A DNA stretch of 11,173 nt from the NCBI GenBank assembly GCA_937876495.1, contig CALEGL010000266.1:1-11173 (forward strand), written 5' to 3'. Positions 5,474 to 11,173 of this stretch are shown one piece after another; position 1 is the first letter of the stretch; each line of letters starts with the position of its first letter. The position numbers and the translations under genes were made by a program. This DNA comes from an uncultured Bifidobacterium sp. Lineage in GTDB: Bacteria > Actinomycetota > Actinomycetes > Actinomycetales > Bifidobacteriaceae. The notes under the pieces were generated by a model. That model had not been told where the DNA came from. It searched no databases and saw only the letters and a program-made list of their open reading frames with translations.

Positions 5474-6936
5474 CCGGCTCCGGCCTCGCTACGCCCGAGA
5501 CGCTGCGGGTGACGATCATCGTCGCCATGTCGGTCGTGGCGCTGCTTCTCGTATGGTTCTCCCTCACCATGGCAGCCTCGGAAAGCGCGGTGTCCCGAGT
5601 CACCCGCGCGAACCTCAACAACCTCATTCTCGAGATCCAGACCGACGAGGACCTCACCCCCTTCGTCCGCATGCGCCGCATCGAGGCGGTGCACCGGGTC
5701 CAGCGTCTCATCGTCGACCGCTATGCGACGTCGGGGTCCTGCGCCTTCTTCCGCATCGCCTGCAACGTCCTGGACGGGGTTCTCATCGCCGGTCTGGCGG
5801 TGATCGCCGACGCCCCCCTGTGGGCGGCGCTCGTCGCCGGGGTCGTGTTCGCGCTCGTCGTCGCCGTGGTCTCCGTTCTCGTCCGTCCGCGATCGGCGGG
5901 GGCGACCCGTCCCGTGGACATCATGCTTCGCCATGCTCGCGTCATCACGGCCGCCGTCGCCCTGACGCCGTTCTCCGCGATCGGCGGGGCCCAGACGGGC
6001 CGCTCCCGTCGGCGCCCGCATGGCTCCGAGCCTTCGGACGACGAGGAGCTCGAGACCATCCAGCACGAACAGGGGAAGGCCACCATCGACCGCCTCGTTG
6101 AAAGCGGCGACTTCGACCCCGAGGTCTCCGAGATGCTGCGCAACGTGCTGACGCTGTCGGAAACGCTGACGCGAGAGATCATGGTGCCACGAACCGACAT
6201 GATCTGCATCGGACGCACCGAGACGCTTCAGGACCTGCTGCGGTTGTGCACGCGATCCGGCTTCTCCCGCATCCCCGTCATCGGAACGGACGTCGACGAC
6301 CTGGTGGGGATCGCCTATCTCAAGGACGCCGTCCGCGCCACGGCATTCAATCCGTCGGCGGGCGGCAGACGCGTCGACGGGATCTGCCGTACGCCGATGC
6401 TCGTGCCCGAATCCAAGCCCGTGGACGACCTCTTCCACGAGATGCAGCGCACGCGGCAGCATGTCGCCGTCGTCGTCGACGAATACGGCGGCATCGCGGG
6501 ACTCGTGACCATCGAGGACGCCCTCGAGCAGATCGTCGGCGAGCTGGAGGACGAACACGACCGCACGCAGCATGCCGAACCCGAGCGCATCGGCGAGAAC
6601 GTGTGGAGGATGCCCGCGCGCACGCCCATCGCCGACCTCGAGGAGCTTTTCGAGGTGGACATCGACGAGGATGACGTGGACACCGTGTATGGTCTGCTCA
6701 CCAAGCTGCTCGGCCGCGTCCCCATCGTGGGGTCCTCGGCCGTCACGCGCGGTCTGAGGTTGACGGCGGTGGATTCGGCGGGACGGCGCAAGAAGGTCTC
6801 CACGATCGTCGTGGAGCCGGACGACCATGCGCATGCCCGTCGTGGCGGGGACGCGGCTGCGTCCTCGGCTCCGGCGGCGGAGGAGGACGACGATGGGAAG
6901 CATGAGGCTTCGGACGGACGGAAGGATGACGAATGA
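5470..6936 (+). CDS. HlyC/CorC-family CNNM-CBS membrane protein
   Basis: 488 residues from ATG 5470, sharing ATGA with the ybeY stop; earlier in-frame codons lie inside ybeY. The N-terminal DUF21/CNNM part has hydrophobic segments at about 13-36, 98-113, 116-138 and 157-172. The cytoplasmic part has [11 protein letters not shown] (235-245), a first CBS domain (about 242-292), a second (about 307-362, with [20 protein letters not shown] at 331-350) and a CorC/HlyC domain (about 374-450, with VDTVYGLL at 403-410). Relatives are linked to Mg2+/Co2+ export or resistance; CBS domains probably sense adenine nucleotides or Mg-ATP. Early 'hemolysin' naming does not show haemolysis. Residues 451-488 are a His-, Ala- and then Asp/Glu/Lys-rich tail. 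Lying between ybeY and era is common in actinobacteria; a link of Mg2+ balance to ribosome assembly is only inference. Confidence 0.92.
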   Translation: MTGSGLATPETLRVTIIVAMSVVALLLVWFSLTMAASESAVSRVTRANLNNLILEIQTDEDLTPFVRMRRIEAVHRVQRLIVDRYATSGSCAFFRIACNVLDGVLIAGLAVIADAPLWAALVAGVVFALVVAVVSVLVRPRSAGATRPVDIMLRHARVITAAVALTPFSAIGGAQTGRSRRRPHGSEPSDDEELETIQHEQGKATIDRLVESGDFDPEVSEMLRNVLTLSETLTREIMVPRTDMICIGRTETLQDLLRLCTRSGFSRIPVIGTDVDDLVGIAYLKDAVRATAFNPSAGGRRVDGICRTPMLVPESKPVDDLFHEMQRTRQHVAVVVDEYGGIAGLVTIEDALEQIVGELEDEHDRTQHAEPERIGENVWRMPARTPIADLEELFEVDIDEDDVDTVYGLLTKLLGRVPIVGSSAVTRGLRLTAVDSAGRRKKVSTIVVEPDDHAHARRGGDAAASSAPAAEEDDDGKHEASDGRKDDE

Positions 6937-7958
6937 CGACGTCCAATGACAGCGACGGCGACGACCCTCAGGAGACGGCATCGGTGACGGCCGGCACGCG
7001 ATCCCCGATCCCGTCGACCCCGGCCGGGTATCGCTCCGGCTTCGTGGCCGTCGTCGGACGTCCCAACGTCGGCAAATCCACCCTGATCAACGCGCTCGTC
7101 GGAACGCAGGTGGCCATCGCATCCTCCAGGCCGGAGACCACCAGAAAGGCGATCAGAGGCATCCTCACGACGCCCCGGGCGCAGCTCGTCCTCGTGGACA
7201 CGCCCGGAATCCATCGTCCGCGCACCCTGCTGGGTCAGCGGCTCAACGACGTGGTCGACGAATCCTTGGCGGACGTCGACGAAGTCGCCTTCCTGCTCCC
7301 CGCCGACCAGGAGATCGGACCCGGCGACAGGATGATCCTCAGCCGGCTGCGCACGGCGTTCGCGAGGAAGACGAAGGACGGGGGATTCGTCTGGAGGATT
7401 CCGCTGATCGCCATCGTCACCAAGATCGATGAGCTCAGCCGGCAGCATCTCATCGCCCGGCTTCTGGAGATCCAGTCCTTCGCGGACTTCACCGAGATCG
7501 TTCCCGTCAGCGCACTGAAGCGTGACAACATCGACGAGGTGCGCGACGTGCTCATCGCGCATATGCCCGAAGGGCCACTGATGTATCCGGCGGACCAGCT
7601 CACCGAGGAGAGGCCGGAGGAGACCATCGCCGAACTGGTCCGCGGCGCCTTCCTCGAGGACCTCGACGACGAGCTGCCTCATTCGTTGGCGGTGGTCGTC
7701 GACATCGTCGAGCGTCCCGACGCCGAGGATGCCGCACATGGGGAGAAGGCGCGCGTCCTGGTCTCCGTCTACGTGGAGCGGGACTCGCAGAAGCCCATCG
7801 TCATCGGGCACAAGGCCGAACGCCTGGTGAGAGTGAAGCGGCGTCTGCGCACGCCGGTGAACCGGATAGTAGGCATGCGTTCCACGCTCGAGCTGCATGT
7901 CAAGGTCTCCAAGGAATGGCAGTCCGATCCCAGGAAGCTCGACCGTCTGGGGTTCTGA
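6933..7958 (+). CDS. era: GTPase Era (16S rRNA-binding ribosome assembly factor)
   Basis: 341 residues from ATG 6933, overlapping the corC stop (ATGA) and preceded by GGAAGGA. Residues 1-32 are a polar Ser/Thr/Asp/Pro-rich extension. The GTPase domain follows: G1 GRPNVGKST (42-50), the switch I PETTRKAIRG segment (67-76), G3 DTPG (89-92), G4 TKID (163-166; Thr replaces the classical Asn) and G5 SAL (193-195). The C-terminal KH domain (about 245-330) ends with LHVKVSKEWQSDPRKLDRLGF-type family sequence. Known role: binds the 3' end of 16S rRNA and promotes 30S maturation. The KH signature loop, normally G-x-x-G (IGKGG), reads IGHKAE at 291-296, so the second glycine is Ala295. The stop codon lies in a 9-bp tandem repeat. 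Gene order after ybeY fits a joint role in 16S rRNA maturation. Confidence 0.97.
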   Translation: MTTSNDSDGDDPQETASVTAGTRSPIPSTPAGYRSGFVAVVGRPNVGKSTLINALVGTQVAIASSRPETTRKAIRGILTTPRAQLVLVDTPGIHRPRTLLGQRLNDVVDESLADVDEVAFLLPADQEIGPGDRMILSRLRTAFARKTKDGGFVWRIPLIAIVTKIDELSRQHLIARLLEIQSFADFTEIVPVSALKRDNIDEVRDVLIAHMPEGPLMYPADQLTEERPEETIAELVRGAFLEDLDDELPHSLAVVVDIVERPDAEDAAHGEKARVLVSVYVERDSQKPIVIGHKAERLVRVKRRLRTPVNRIVGMRSTLELHVKVSKEWQSDPRKLDRLGF

Positions 7959-7976
7959 GGGTTCTGAGGGTTCCGA
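7950..7976. repeat. Three tandem 9-bp units across the era stop codon
   Basis: GGGTTCTGA at 7950-7958 and 7959-7967, followed by GGGTTCCGA at 7968-7976. The unit is three codons long, so the era stop TGA (7956-7958) is repeated in frame at 7965-7967; the third copy has CGA there. The first unit is the end of era itself (Gly-Phe-stop). Confidence 0.9.
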
Positions 7977-8015
7977 AGTCCAGGACGGCCCCGAGTCCCC
8001 GGCTCGTCACGACGC

Positions 8016-8033
8016 CCATGAAGCTCGTCATGG
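8016..8033. repeat. Inverted repeat after era (first hairpin)
   Basis: CCATGA (8016-8021) and TCATGG (8028-8033) are separated by 6 nt and followed on the + strand by TT and a run of seven Gs (8036-8042). It could contribute to ending era transcription, but the tail is not a U-tract. Confidence 0.5.
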
Positions 8034-8069
8034 TTGGGGGGGCGTTTCGACATCCCTGCGTCCCTTCCG

Positions 8070-8087
8070 CCTCCGGGAGACCGGAGG
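8070..8087. repeat. Inverted repeat after era (second hairpin, GAGA loop)
   Basis: CCTCCGG (8070-8076), GAGA, CCGGAGG (8081-8087): a perfect 7-bp GC-rich stem. Read on the + strand the loop is a GNRA tetraloop, which would make the RNA hairpin very stable. Confidence 0.65.
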
Positions 8088-8093
8088 GACCGA

Positions 8094-8154
8094 CCATGGG
8101 TTCCGGCCGTGTCGCCGCGGGTCGAACCACCCGCGGCGACACCACCACCCATGG
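8094..8154. terminator. Long nested inverted repeat, probable bidirectional terminator of era and the acyl-CoA ligase gene
   Basis: The inner arms are perfect over 14 bp: GTGTCGCCGCGGGT (8109-8122) against ACCCGCGGCGACAC (8129-8142), with a 6-nt loop. Outer arms CCATGGGT (8094-8101) and ACCCATGG (8147-8154) pair outside an internal loop of 7 and 4 nt. It lies between the convergent stops at 7958 and 8201 and works on either strand. There is no U-tract on either side, so it would be a hairpin-only type terminator or mRNA 3'-end stabiliser. Confidence 0.7.
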
Positions 8155-8198
8155 CCTGGCCGCCAACGCGAAGAGACGCGATGGCCCCAGCGGATCGG

Positions 8199-10223
8199 TC
8201 AGCGCTTCCCCGTGTACATCCTCGTGTCGAGCAGCGTGGCATAGCGGCGAAGAACCTTGGGACGGATGACCTTCATCGAGGCGGTCATCAGTCCGTTCTC
8301 CTGCGAGAACTCCTCGGGCAGGATGATGAACTTGCGCACCGACTCGGCTCGTGACACGCCTTCGTTCGCCTTGTCGACGAACTCCTGGACGCGCGCGCGG
8401 ACGACGGCGTTGGACGCGGCCTGCTCCATCGTCATGTCCGCATCCAGACCCTGAGACTTCAGCCAGGGGCGCAGGGTCTCCTCGTCCAGCGTGATGAGGG
8501 CGGAGATGAAGGGGCGCTTGTCGCCGAGGACCAGGGCCTGGGAGACGATGTCGCAGCGCTGGATGGCCTCTTCAATGGGCCCGGGGGAGACGTTCTTCCC
8601 GCCAGCGGTGATGATGAGGTCCTTCTTGCGTCCCGTGATGTACAGGAAACCGTCCCCGTCCAGCCGTCCCAGGTCGCCGGTGGCGTACCAGCCGTCGGAT
8701 GTGAAGGAGGACGCGGTGGCCTCGTCGTTCTTGTGGTAGCGATGGCAGACCGCGGTTCCCCTGACCTGGATCGCGCCGTCGTCGGCGATGCGCAGGGTGA
8801 ACCCCGGGAAGGGGATGCCCACCGAGCCCGGCCGGAAGGGCGTGCCCAGCGGACTGAACGCGCAGGGCGCCGTGGTCTCCGTCAGACCGTAGCCCTCGTA
8901 CACGGGCACTCCCGCCCCGCGATAGAAGGCCATGAGCTGGGGGTCCAGGGGCGCGCCGCCGGTGACGATCCACTTCACACGGCCGCCGAGCACCTGCCGC
9001 AGGGATCGGTACACGAGGGGATCGAAACTGGCTCGACGGGCGGTCGCCAGGGCGCCGGCACGGCCGGTCGCGCCGACCTGCGCCATGTAGTTGCGCGCGG
9101 CTATCGCGGCGGCGGCGAAGACGAGCCCGCCGGCGCCGTGTCCGGCCTTCTGGGAGGCGGCGTTGTACACCTTCTCCAGAACACGGGGAACGACGATCAT
9201 CAGCGAAGGGCGGGCCTCCTGCAGATCGGAGATCAGCGTGCGGATGCCCTGCGCGATGTACACGTGGATGTCGCTGGCGACGACGATGTAGTTGATCGCG
9301 CGGGCGAAGGAGTGCGCCTGCGGCAGGAACAGGAGGATGCTGCCATCGCGGTCGTGCAGGAGCTCCGGCATGTAGTCGGGAAGGTTGAGGGCGGTCGTGC
9401 AGTAGTGCTCATGGGTCATCTCCACGCCCTTCGGCGCCGCCGTGGAACCCGAGGTGTAGACGATGGAGCACAGATCCGTCTTGCGCACGGAGTCGATGCG
9501 TTCGTCGAGCTCCGCGTCGTCCACGGCCGTCCCGTAGGCCTGCAGCTCCTCGAGGGCGCCGGTCTCGAGGCACATGATGCGCCTGAGAGACGGGCATTCC
9601 TCGACGGCGCCATCCGCCTTCTCCCGCATCTCCTTCGTGCCGACGATGAGCAGCACCGCATCGGAGTTGTTGACGATGAAGCGGATCTGCTCGGCCGAGT
9701 CGGTGTCGTAGATCGTGGCGAGCACGCCGCCGCAGGCCATGACGGCCGCGTCGACGACGTTCCACTCATACGAGGTGCGGCACATGAAGGCCACGGCGTC
9801 GCCCTTGCGCAGGCCATAGTGCATGAGCCCCTTGGCGGCCGCCCGGACGTCGGCGAGGAACTCGTTGGCCGTACGCGTCACCCATCCGTGGCCGCCGCGG
9901 TAGGTGTAGAGGGGCTCGTCGCCCATCCGCCGCGCGCGATCCGCGTAGATGTCGTAGATGGACGTCCCGTCGTCGATGGGAGGGTTGCCGGCGGTGCTCG
10001 CCGACAGCAGCCCGGTCTTCGGGTCGATGAAGGTCGTCGTGGGGTATCCCTCGGACCATTGCATGACTCGGGGAAGCCCTTCGGGATCGACGCCGGAGCC
10101 ATACGATGGCGAAGTGGAGTCATCCGCCGACTCATCCGCCGAATGCGTGAGAAGCCCTCCCAGAGCCATGATCCGCCGCGCCGCCCGGAGCGTACTGCCC
10201 CGCATGGATGTGATGATTGACAC
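8199..10223 (-). CDS. Long-chain fatty acyl-CoA ligase (AMP-forming, FAA1/FadD15-like)
   Basis: 674 residues. GTG 10223-10221 is chosen because AAGGAG lies 6 nt upstream; a frame-compatible GTG at 10259 has no such site. The enzyme activates fatty acids to acyl-AMP and then acyl-CoA for lipid synthesis or remodelling. Residues 1-55 form a variable Ser/Asp-rich lead. Motifs seen: P-loop YTSGSTAAPKG (256-266), the LPQAHSFARAI segment (300-310), GYGLTET (444-450), GWYATGDLGRLDGDGFLYITGRKKDLI-type hinge sequence at 511-537 (Asp517 binds the ribose) and a C-terminal catalytic Lys candidate K651 in the LMTASMK segment. Length fits the long bacterial FAA1-type ligases. In the P-loop the usual Gly after ST/TT is Ala262. 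It is convergent with era and divergent from pntA, with its own promoter at about 10296-10324, and appears to be a single-gene unit. Confidence 0.93.
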   Translation of the reverse strand: MSIITSMRGSTLRAARRIMALGGLLTHSADESADDSTSPSYGSGVDPEGLPRVMQWSEGYPTTTFIDPKTGLLSASTAGNPPIDDGTSIYDIYADRARRMGDEPLYTYRGGHGWVTRTANEFLADVRAAAKGLMHYGLRKGDAVAFMCRTSYEWNVVDAAVMACGGVLATIYDTDSAEQIRFIVNNSDAVLLIVGTKEMREKADGAVEECPSLRRIMCLETGALEELQAYGTAVDDAELDERIDSVRKTDLCSIVYTSGSTAAPKGVEMTHEHYCTTALNLPDYMPELLHDRDGSILLFLPQAHSFARAINYIVVASDIHVYIAQGIRTLISDLQEARPSLMIVVPRVLEKVYNAASQKAGHGAGGLVFAAAAIAARNYMAQVGATGRAGALATARRASFDPLVYRSLRQVLGGRVKWIVTGGAPLDPQLMAFYRGAGVPVYEGYGLTETTAPCAFSPLGTPFRPGSVGIPFPGFTLRIADDGAIQVRGTAVCHRYHKNDEATASSFTSDGWYATGDLGRLDGDGFLYITGRKKDLIITAGGKNVSPGPIEEAIQRCDIVSQALVLGDKRPFISALITLDEETLRPWLKSQGLDADMTMEQAASNAVVRARVQEFVDKANEGVSRAESVRKFIILPEEFSQENGLMTASMKVIRPKVLRRYATLLDTRMYTGKR

Positions 10224-10229
10224 CGGACG

Positions 10230-10235
10230 CTCCTT
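10230..10235 (-). promoter_or_regulatory. Shine-Dalgarno AAGGAG deciding the acyl-CoA ligase start
   Basis: On the - strand AAGGAG, then CGTCCG, then GTG. The spacing of 6 nt selects GTG at 10223 over the upstream GTG at 10259. Confidence 0.75.
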
Positions 10236-10252
10236 GTCCCTGACTGTCCCTG
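10235..10252. repeat. Direct repeat in the ligase leader next to its ribosome binding site
   Basis: On the + strand TGTCCCTG occurs at 10235-10242 and 10245-10252, i.e. CAGGGACA twice on the transcribed strand with a 10-bp period. The copy nearest the start shares its last base with the AAGGAG site. Confidence 0.5.
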
Positions 10253-10295
10253 CTTCCACGGCCCGGAATCGCAGGGCCTGACTCTCAAGGAATCC

Positions 10296-10324
10296 ATACT
10301 AATCGGTCGTACTCGGGGCGTCAC
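10296..10324 (-). promoter_or_regulatory. Sigma-A-type promoter of the acyl-CoA ligase gene
   Basis: On the - strand GTGACG (10324-10319, -35) is separated by exactly 17 bp from TAGTAT (10301-10296, -10). The start point would be near 10289, giving a leader of about 66 nt to the GTG at 10223. This is the best-looking promoter in the window. Confidence 0.6.
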
Positions 10325-10341
10325 CTTACGCAGGCGTAGGG
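10324..10341. promoter_or_regulatory. Palindrome abutting the -35 box of the ligase promoter, possible operator
   Basis: TACGC-AG-GCGTA (10327-10338) is a perfect 5-bp dyad, extended by CC/GG outside one mismatch (10324-10325 with 10340-10341). The footprint of about 18 bp with a central 2-bp spacer fits a dimeric regulator, placed just upstream of and touching the -35 hexamer. Confidence 0.45.
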
Positions 10342-10366
10342 AACGCTGCGAGGACGGGGACGCCGC

Positions 10367-10442
10367 GCCGGCCGGCCGGCTCCCGCTGCGGCGGCGGACC
10401 GGCGACGATGCGACGACGATGCGGGAGCGCCGCCCCGGCGGC
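10367..10442. repeat. GC-rich repeat block in the ligase/pntA spacer
   Basis: It contains GCCGGCCGGCCGGC, a 14-bp palindrome (10367-10380), CTCCCGC (10380-10386) inverted to GCGGGAG (10421-10427), an 11-bp tandem pair CGACGATGCG(A/G) at 10403-10413 and 10414-10424, and a GCCGCC-CC-GGCGGC hairpin (10429-10442). No gene is visible in the 315-bp spacer 10224-10538; besides this block it holds the ligase leader, promoter and palindrome on the left and the pntA leader on the right. Confidence 0.55.
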
Positions 10443-10484
10443 CTGCAGGAGTCCGGGGATCCGGTCCCGGACCATGCACGCGGC

Positions 10485-10490
10485 TAGACT
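10485..10490 (+). promoter_or_regulatory. Possible -10 box of the pntA promoter
   Basis: TAGACT fits the TANNNT pattern and lies 48 bp before the pntA start codon. No recognisable -35 at 16-18 bp. The predicted leader would be about 42 nt and would contain the 10506-10523 hairpin. Confidence 0.35.
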
Positions 10491-10505
10491 CGGTGCTGAA
10501 GACGT

Positions 10506-10523
10506 CCGCGCAAGGCTGCGCGG
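10506..10523 (+). promoter_or_regulatory. Leader hairpin just upstream of the pntA ribosome binding site
   Basis: CCGCGCA (10506-10512), AGGC, TGCGCGG (10517-10523): a perfect 7-bp stem with a 4-nt loop, ending 6 nt before AGGAGG (10530-10535). It could affect mRNA stability or access to the ribosome binding site. Confidence 0.5.
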
Positions 10524-10538
10524 GGGGAGAGGAGGAGC

Positions 10539-11173
10539 ATGTCAGACGACACGAAGAGGAGCGGGGCGCAGGGCCCCGTGTACGGGGTTCTCGATGAGAC
10601 CTCGGATACGGAGTCGCGGGTCGCCGTGACCCCCGACATCGTCACGAGACTGTCACGGTCCGGGGTCGTCTGCGTCGTGGAATCGGGCGCGGGGCGAGGC
10701 GCCCATCATGGTGACGAGGAGTACGAGAAGGCCGGCGCCGCCGTCCTTCCGCGCGCCGAGGTGCTCGCACGCGCCGACGCGCTCGGCTTCGTGTCCCGTC
10801 CCTCCGACGACGTGGTCGACGCGCTGCGCCCCGGCACATGGGTGCTCGGCATGCTCGGATCGCTGACGGACGGGGATTACGTCGCGAGCCTCGCCTCGAA
10901 GGGCGTGACTGCGGTCGCCATGGAGCGGCTGCCGAGACGGCTGAGCTCCGCCCAGTCAATGGACGAGATGACCTCGCAGAACTCGGTGATGGGATACAAG
11001 TCGGTACTGGTCGCGGCGGATGCCTACGGGTCGTTCCTGCCGATGATGACCACGGCCGCGGGCACGGTGCGGCCCGCCAAGGTGCTGGTCCTGGGCGCCG
11101 GCATCGCCGGACTGCAGGCCATCGGCATGGCACGGCGACTCGGGGGCCTCGTTCCCGGCTTTGACGACCCGCC
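10539..11173 (+). CDS. pntA: NAD(P) transhydrogenase alpha subunit, N-terminal part (3' end outside window)
   Basis: ATG 10539 follows AGGAGG at 3 nt (AGAGG at 6 nt also fits). The frame stays open to the right edge: 211 complete codons. Residues 13-135 match the N-terminal alanine dehydrogenase/PntA-type domain: ESRVAVTPDIV (25-35), VVESGAGRGA (46-55) and MLGSLTD (105-111). Residues 139-166 contain AQSMDEMTSQNSVMGYKSV (138-156), and KVLVLGAGIAGLQA (181-194) is the Rossmann nucleotide-binding loop for NAD(H). The family transfers hydride between NADH and NADP+ coupled to proton movement, with PntAB and PntB as membrane partners, usually encoded next, outside this window. The last visible residues (RRLGGLVPGFDDP) differ from the usual RRLGA-x-V-x-GYD-x-R, perhaps because of poor sequence at the edge. 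It is divergently arranged with the acyl-CoA ligase. Confidence 0.93.
   Translation, partial: MSDDTKRSGAQGPVYGVLDETSDTESRVAVTPDIVTRLSRSGVVCVVESGAGRGAHHGDEEYEKAGAAVLPRAEVLARADALGFVSRPSDDVVDALRPGTWVLGMLGSLTDGDYVASLASKGVTAVAMERLPRRLSSAQSMDEMTSQNSVMGYKSVLVAADAYGSFLPMMTTAAGTVRPAKVLVLGAGIAGLQAIGMARRLGGLVPGFDDP

Noticed and set aside
5470..6936. Reading the CBS-domain protein as a haemolysin or virulence factor
   Set aside because: The HlyC/TlyC name is historical; the domain order is that of CNNM/CorC ion-transport proteins.
5293..6981. A 562-codon - strand open frame opposite the corC-like gene
   Set aside because: Antisense shadow; composition dominated by His, Asp, Arg and Gly as expected from reading GC-rich codons backwards, with no motif.
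6315..7898. A 527-codon - strand open frame opposite corC and era
   Set aside because: Antisense shadow of two well-supported genes; no domain recognised.
8123..8128. The loop of the long hairpin resembling a tRNA T-loop (GGTCGAACC)
   Set aside because: The flanking sequence does not fold into a tRNA and the arms are a simple long stem; the likeness is a short chance match.
7959..8244. Small open frames on both strands in the spacer after era
   Set aside because: They cross the inverted repeats, change frame relationship with the tandem repeat, and have no start signal or family resemblance.
8733..10220. A 495-codon + strand open frame opposite the acyl-CoA ligase
   Set aside because: Antisense shadow; the - strand has all AMP-binding motifs and a ribosome binding site.
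10408..10629. A 73-codon + strand open frame in the spacer before pntA
   Set aside because: It overlaps the start of pntA in another frame, has no ribosome binding site and is built from GC-rich repeats.
1..11173. Search for CRISPR arrays, insertion sequences, attachment sites or phage genes
   Set aside because: No regularly spaced repeats, no transposase or integrase motifs, no terminal inverted repeats with target duplications, and the tRNA-Leu 3' end is not repeated elsewhere in the window.

Overview
This window is GC-rich, densely packed chromosomal DNA from an actinobacterium. A member of the Bifidobacteriaceae is my best guess. It rests on remembered gene order (HIT, phoH, ybeY, CBS/CorC protein, era, acyl-CoA ligase, pntA beside a SufU/SufT pair) and on actinobacterial family features, not on a search. 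Nearly all genes are housekeeping. I see no insertion sequence, integrase, phage gene, CRISPR array or toxin pair, and no clear undescribed multi-gene system.

Layout. At the left edge (1-1091, + strand) are the end of the Fe-S scaffold gene sufU and the complete sufT, joined by an ATGA overlap. Convergent to them (1137-2195, - strand) are a TrmH/SpoU-type RNA methyltransferase and, upstream of it, a tRNA-Leu(GAG) gene with an encoded CCA end; a 12-bp hairpin lies between these two. A 248-bp divergent spacer then leads to the + strand run: rsmE (2444-3325) and a compact group HIT, phoH, ybeY, corC-like, era (3437-7958). phoH/ybeY, ybeY/corC and corC/era each share an ATGA overlap, so they are very probably cotranscribed and translationally coupled. 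YbeY, Era and RsmE all act on 16S rRNA or the 30S subunit, so the group is mainly a ribosome-maturation cluster.

The convergent spacer 7959-8198 has no gene but carries three tandem 9-bp units that begin in the last era codons, followed by three separate inverted repeats, the last a long nested one. It separates era from a - strand long-chain acyl-CoA ligase (8199-10223). A 315-bp divergent spacer (10224-10538) holds the ligase promoter with an adjoining palindrome, GC-rich repeats, and the leader of pntA (NAD(P) transhydrogenase alpha subunit), which runs off the right edge at 11173.

The points most worth a second look are a Cys/His-rich N-terminal extension on SufT, the stacked hairpins after era, a palindrome beside the acyl-CoA ligase promoter, a 15-bp tandem duplication at the rsmE start, and departures from family consensus in the Era KH loop and the last residues of PntA. 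All coordinates were read by eye; promoters and hairpins are predictions without folding energies.
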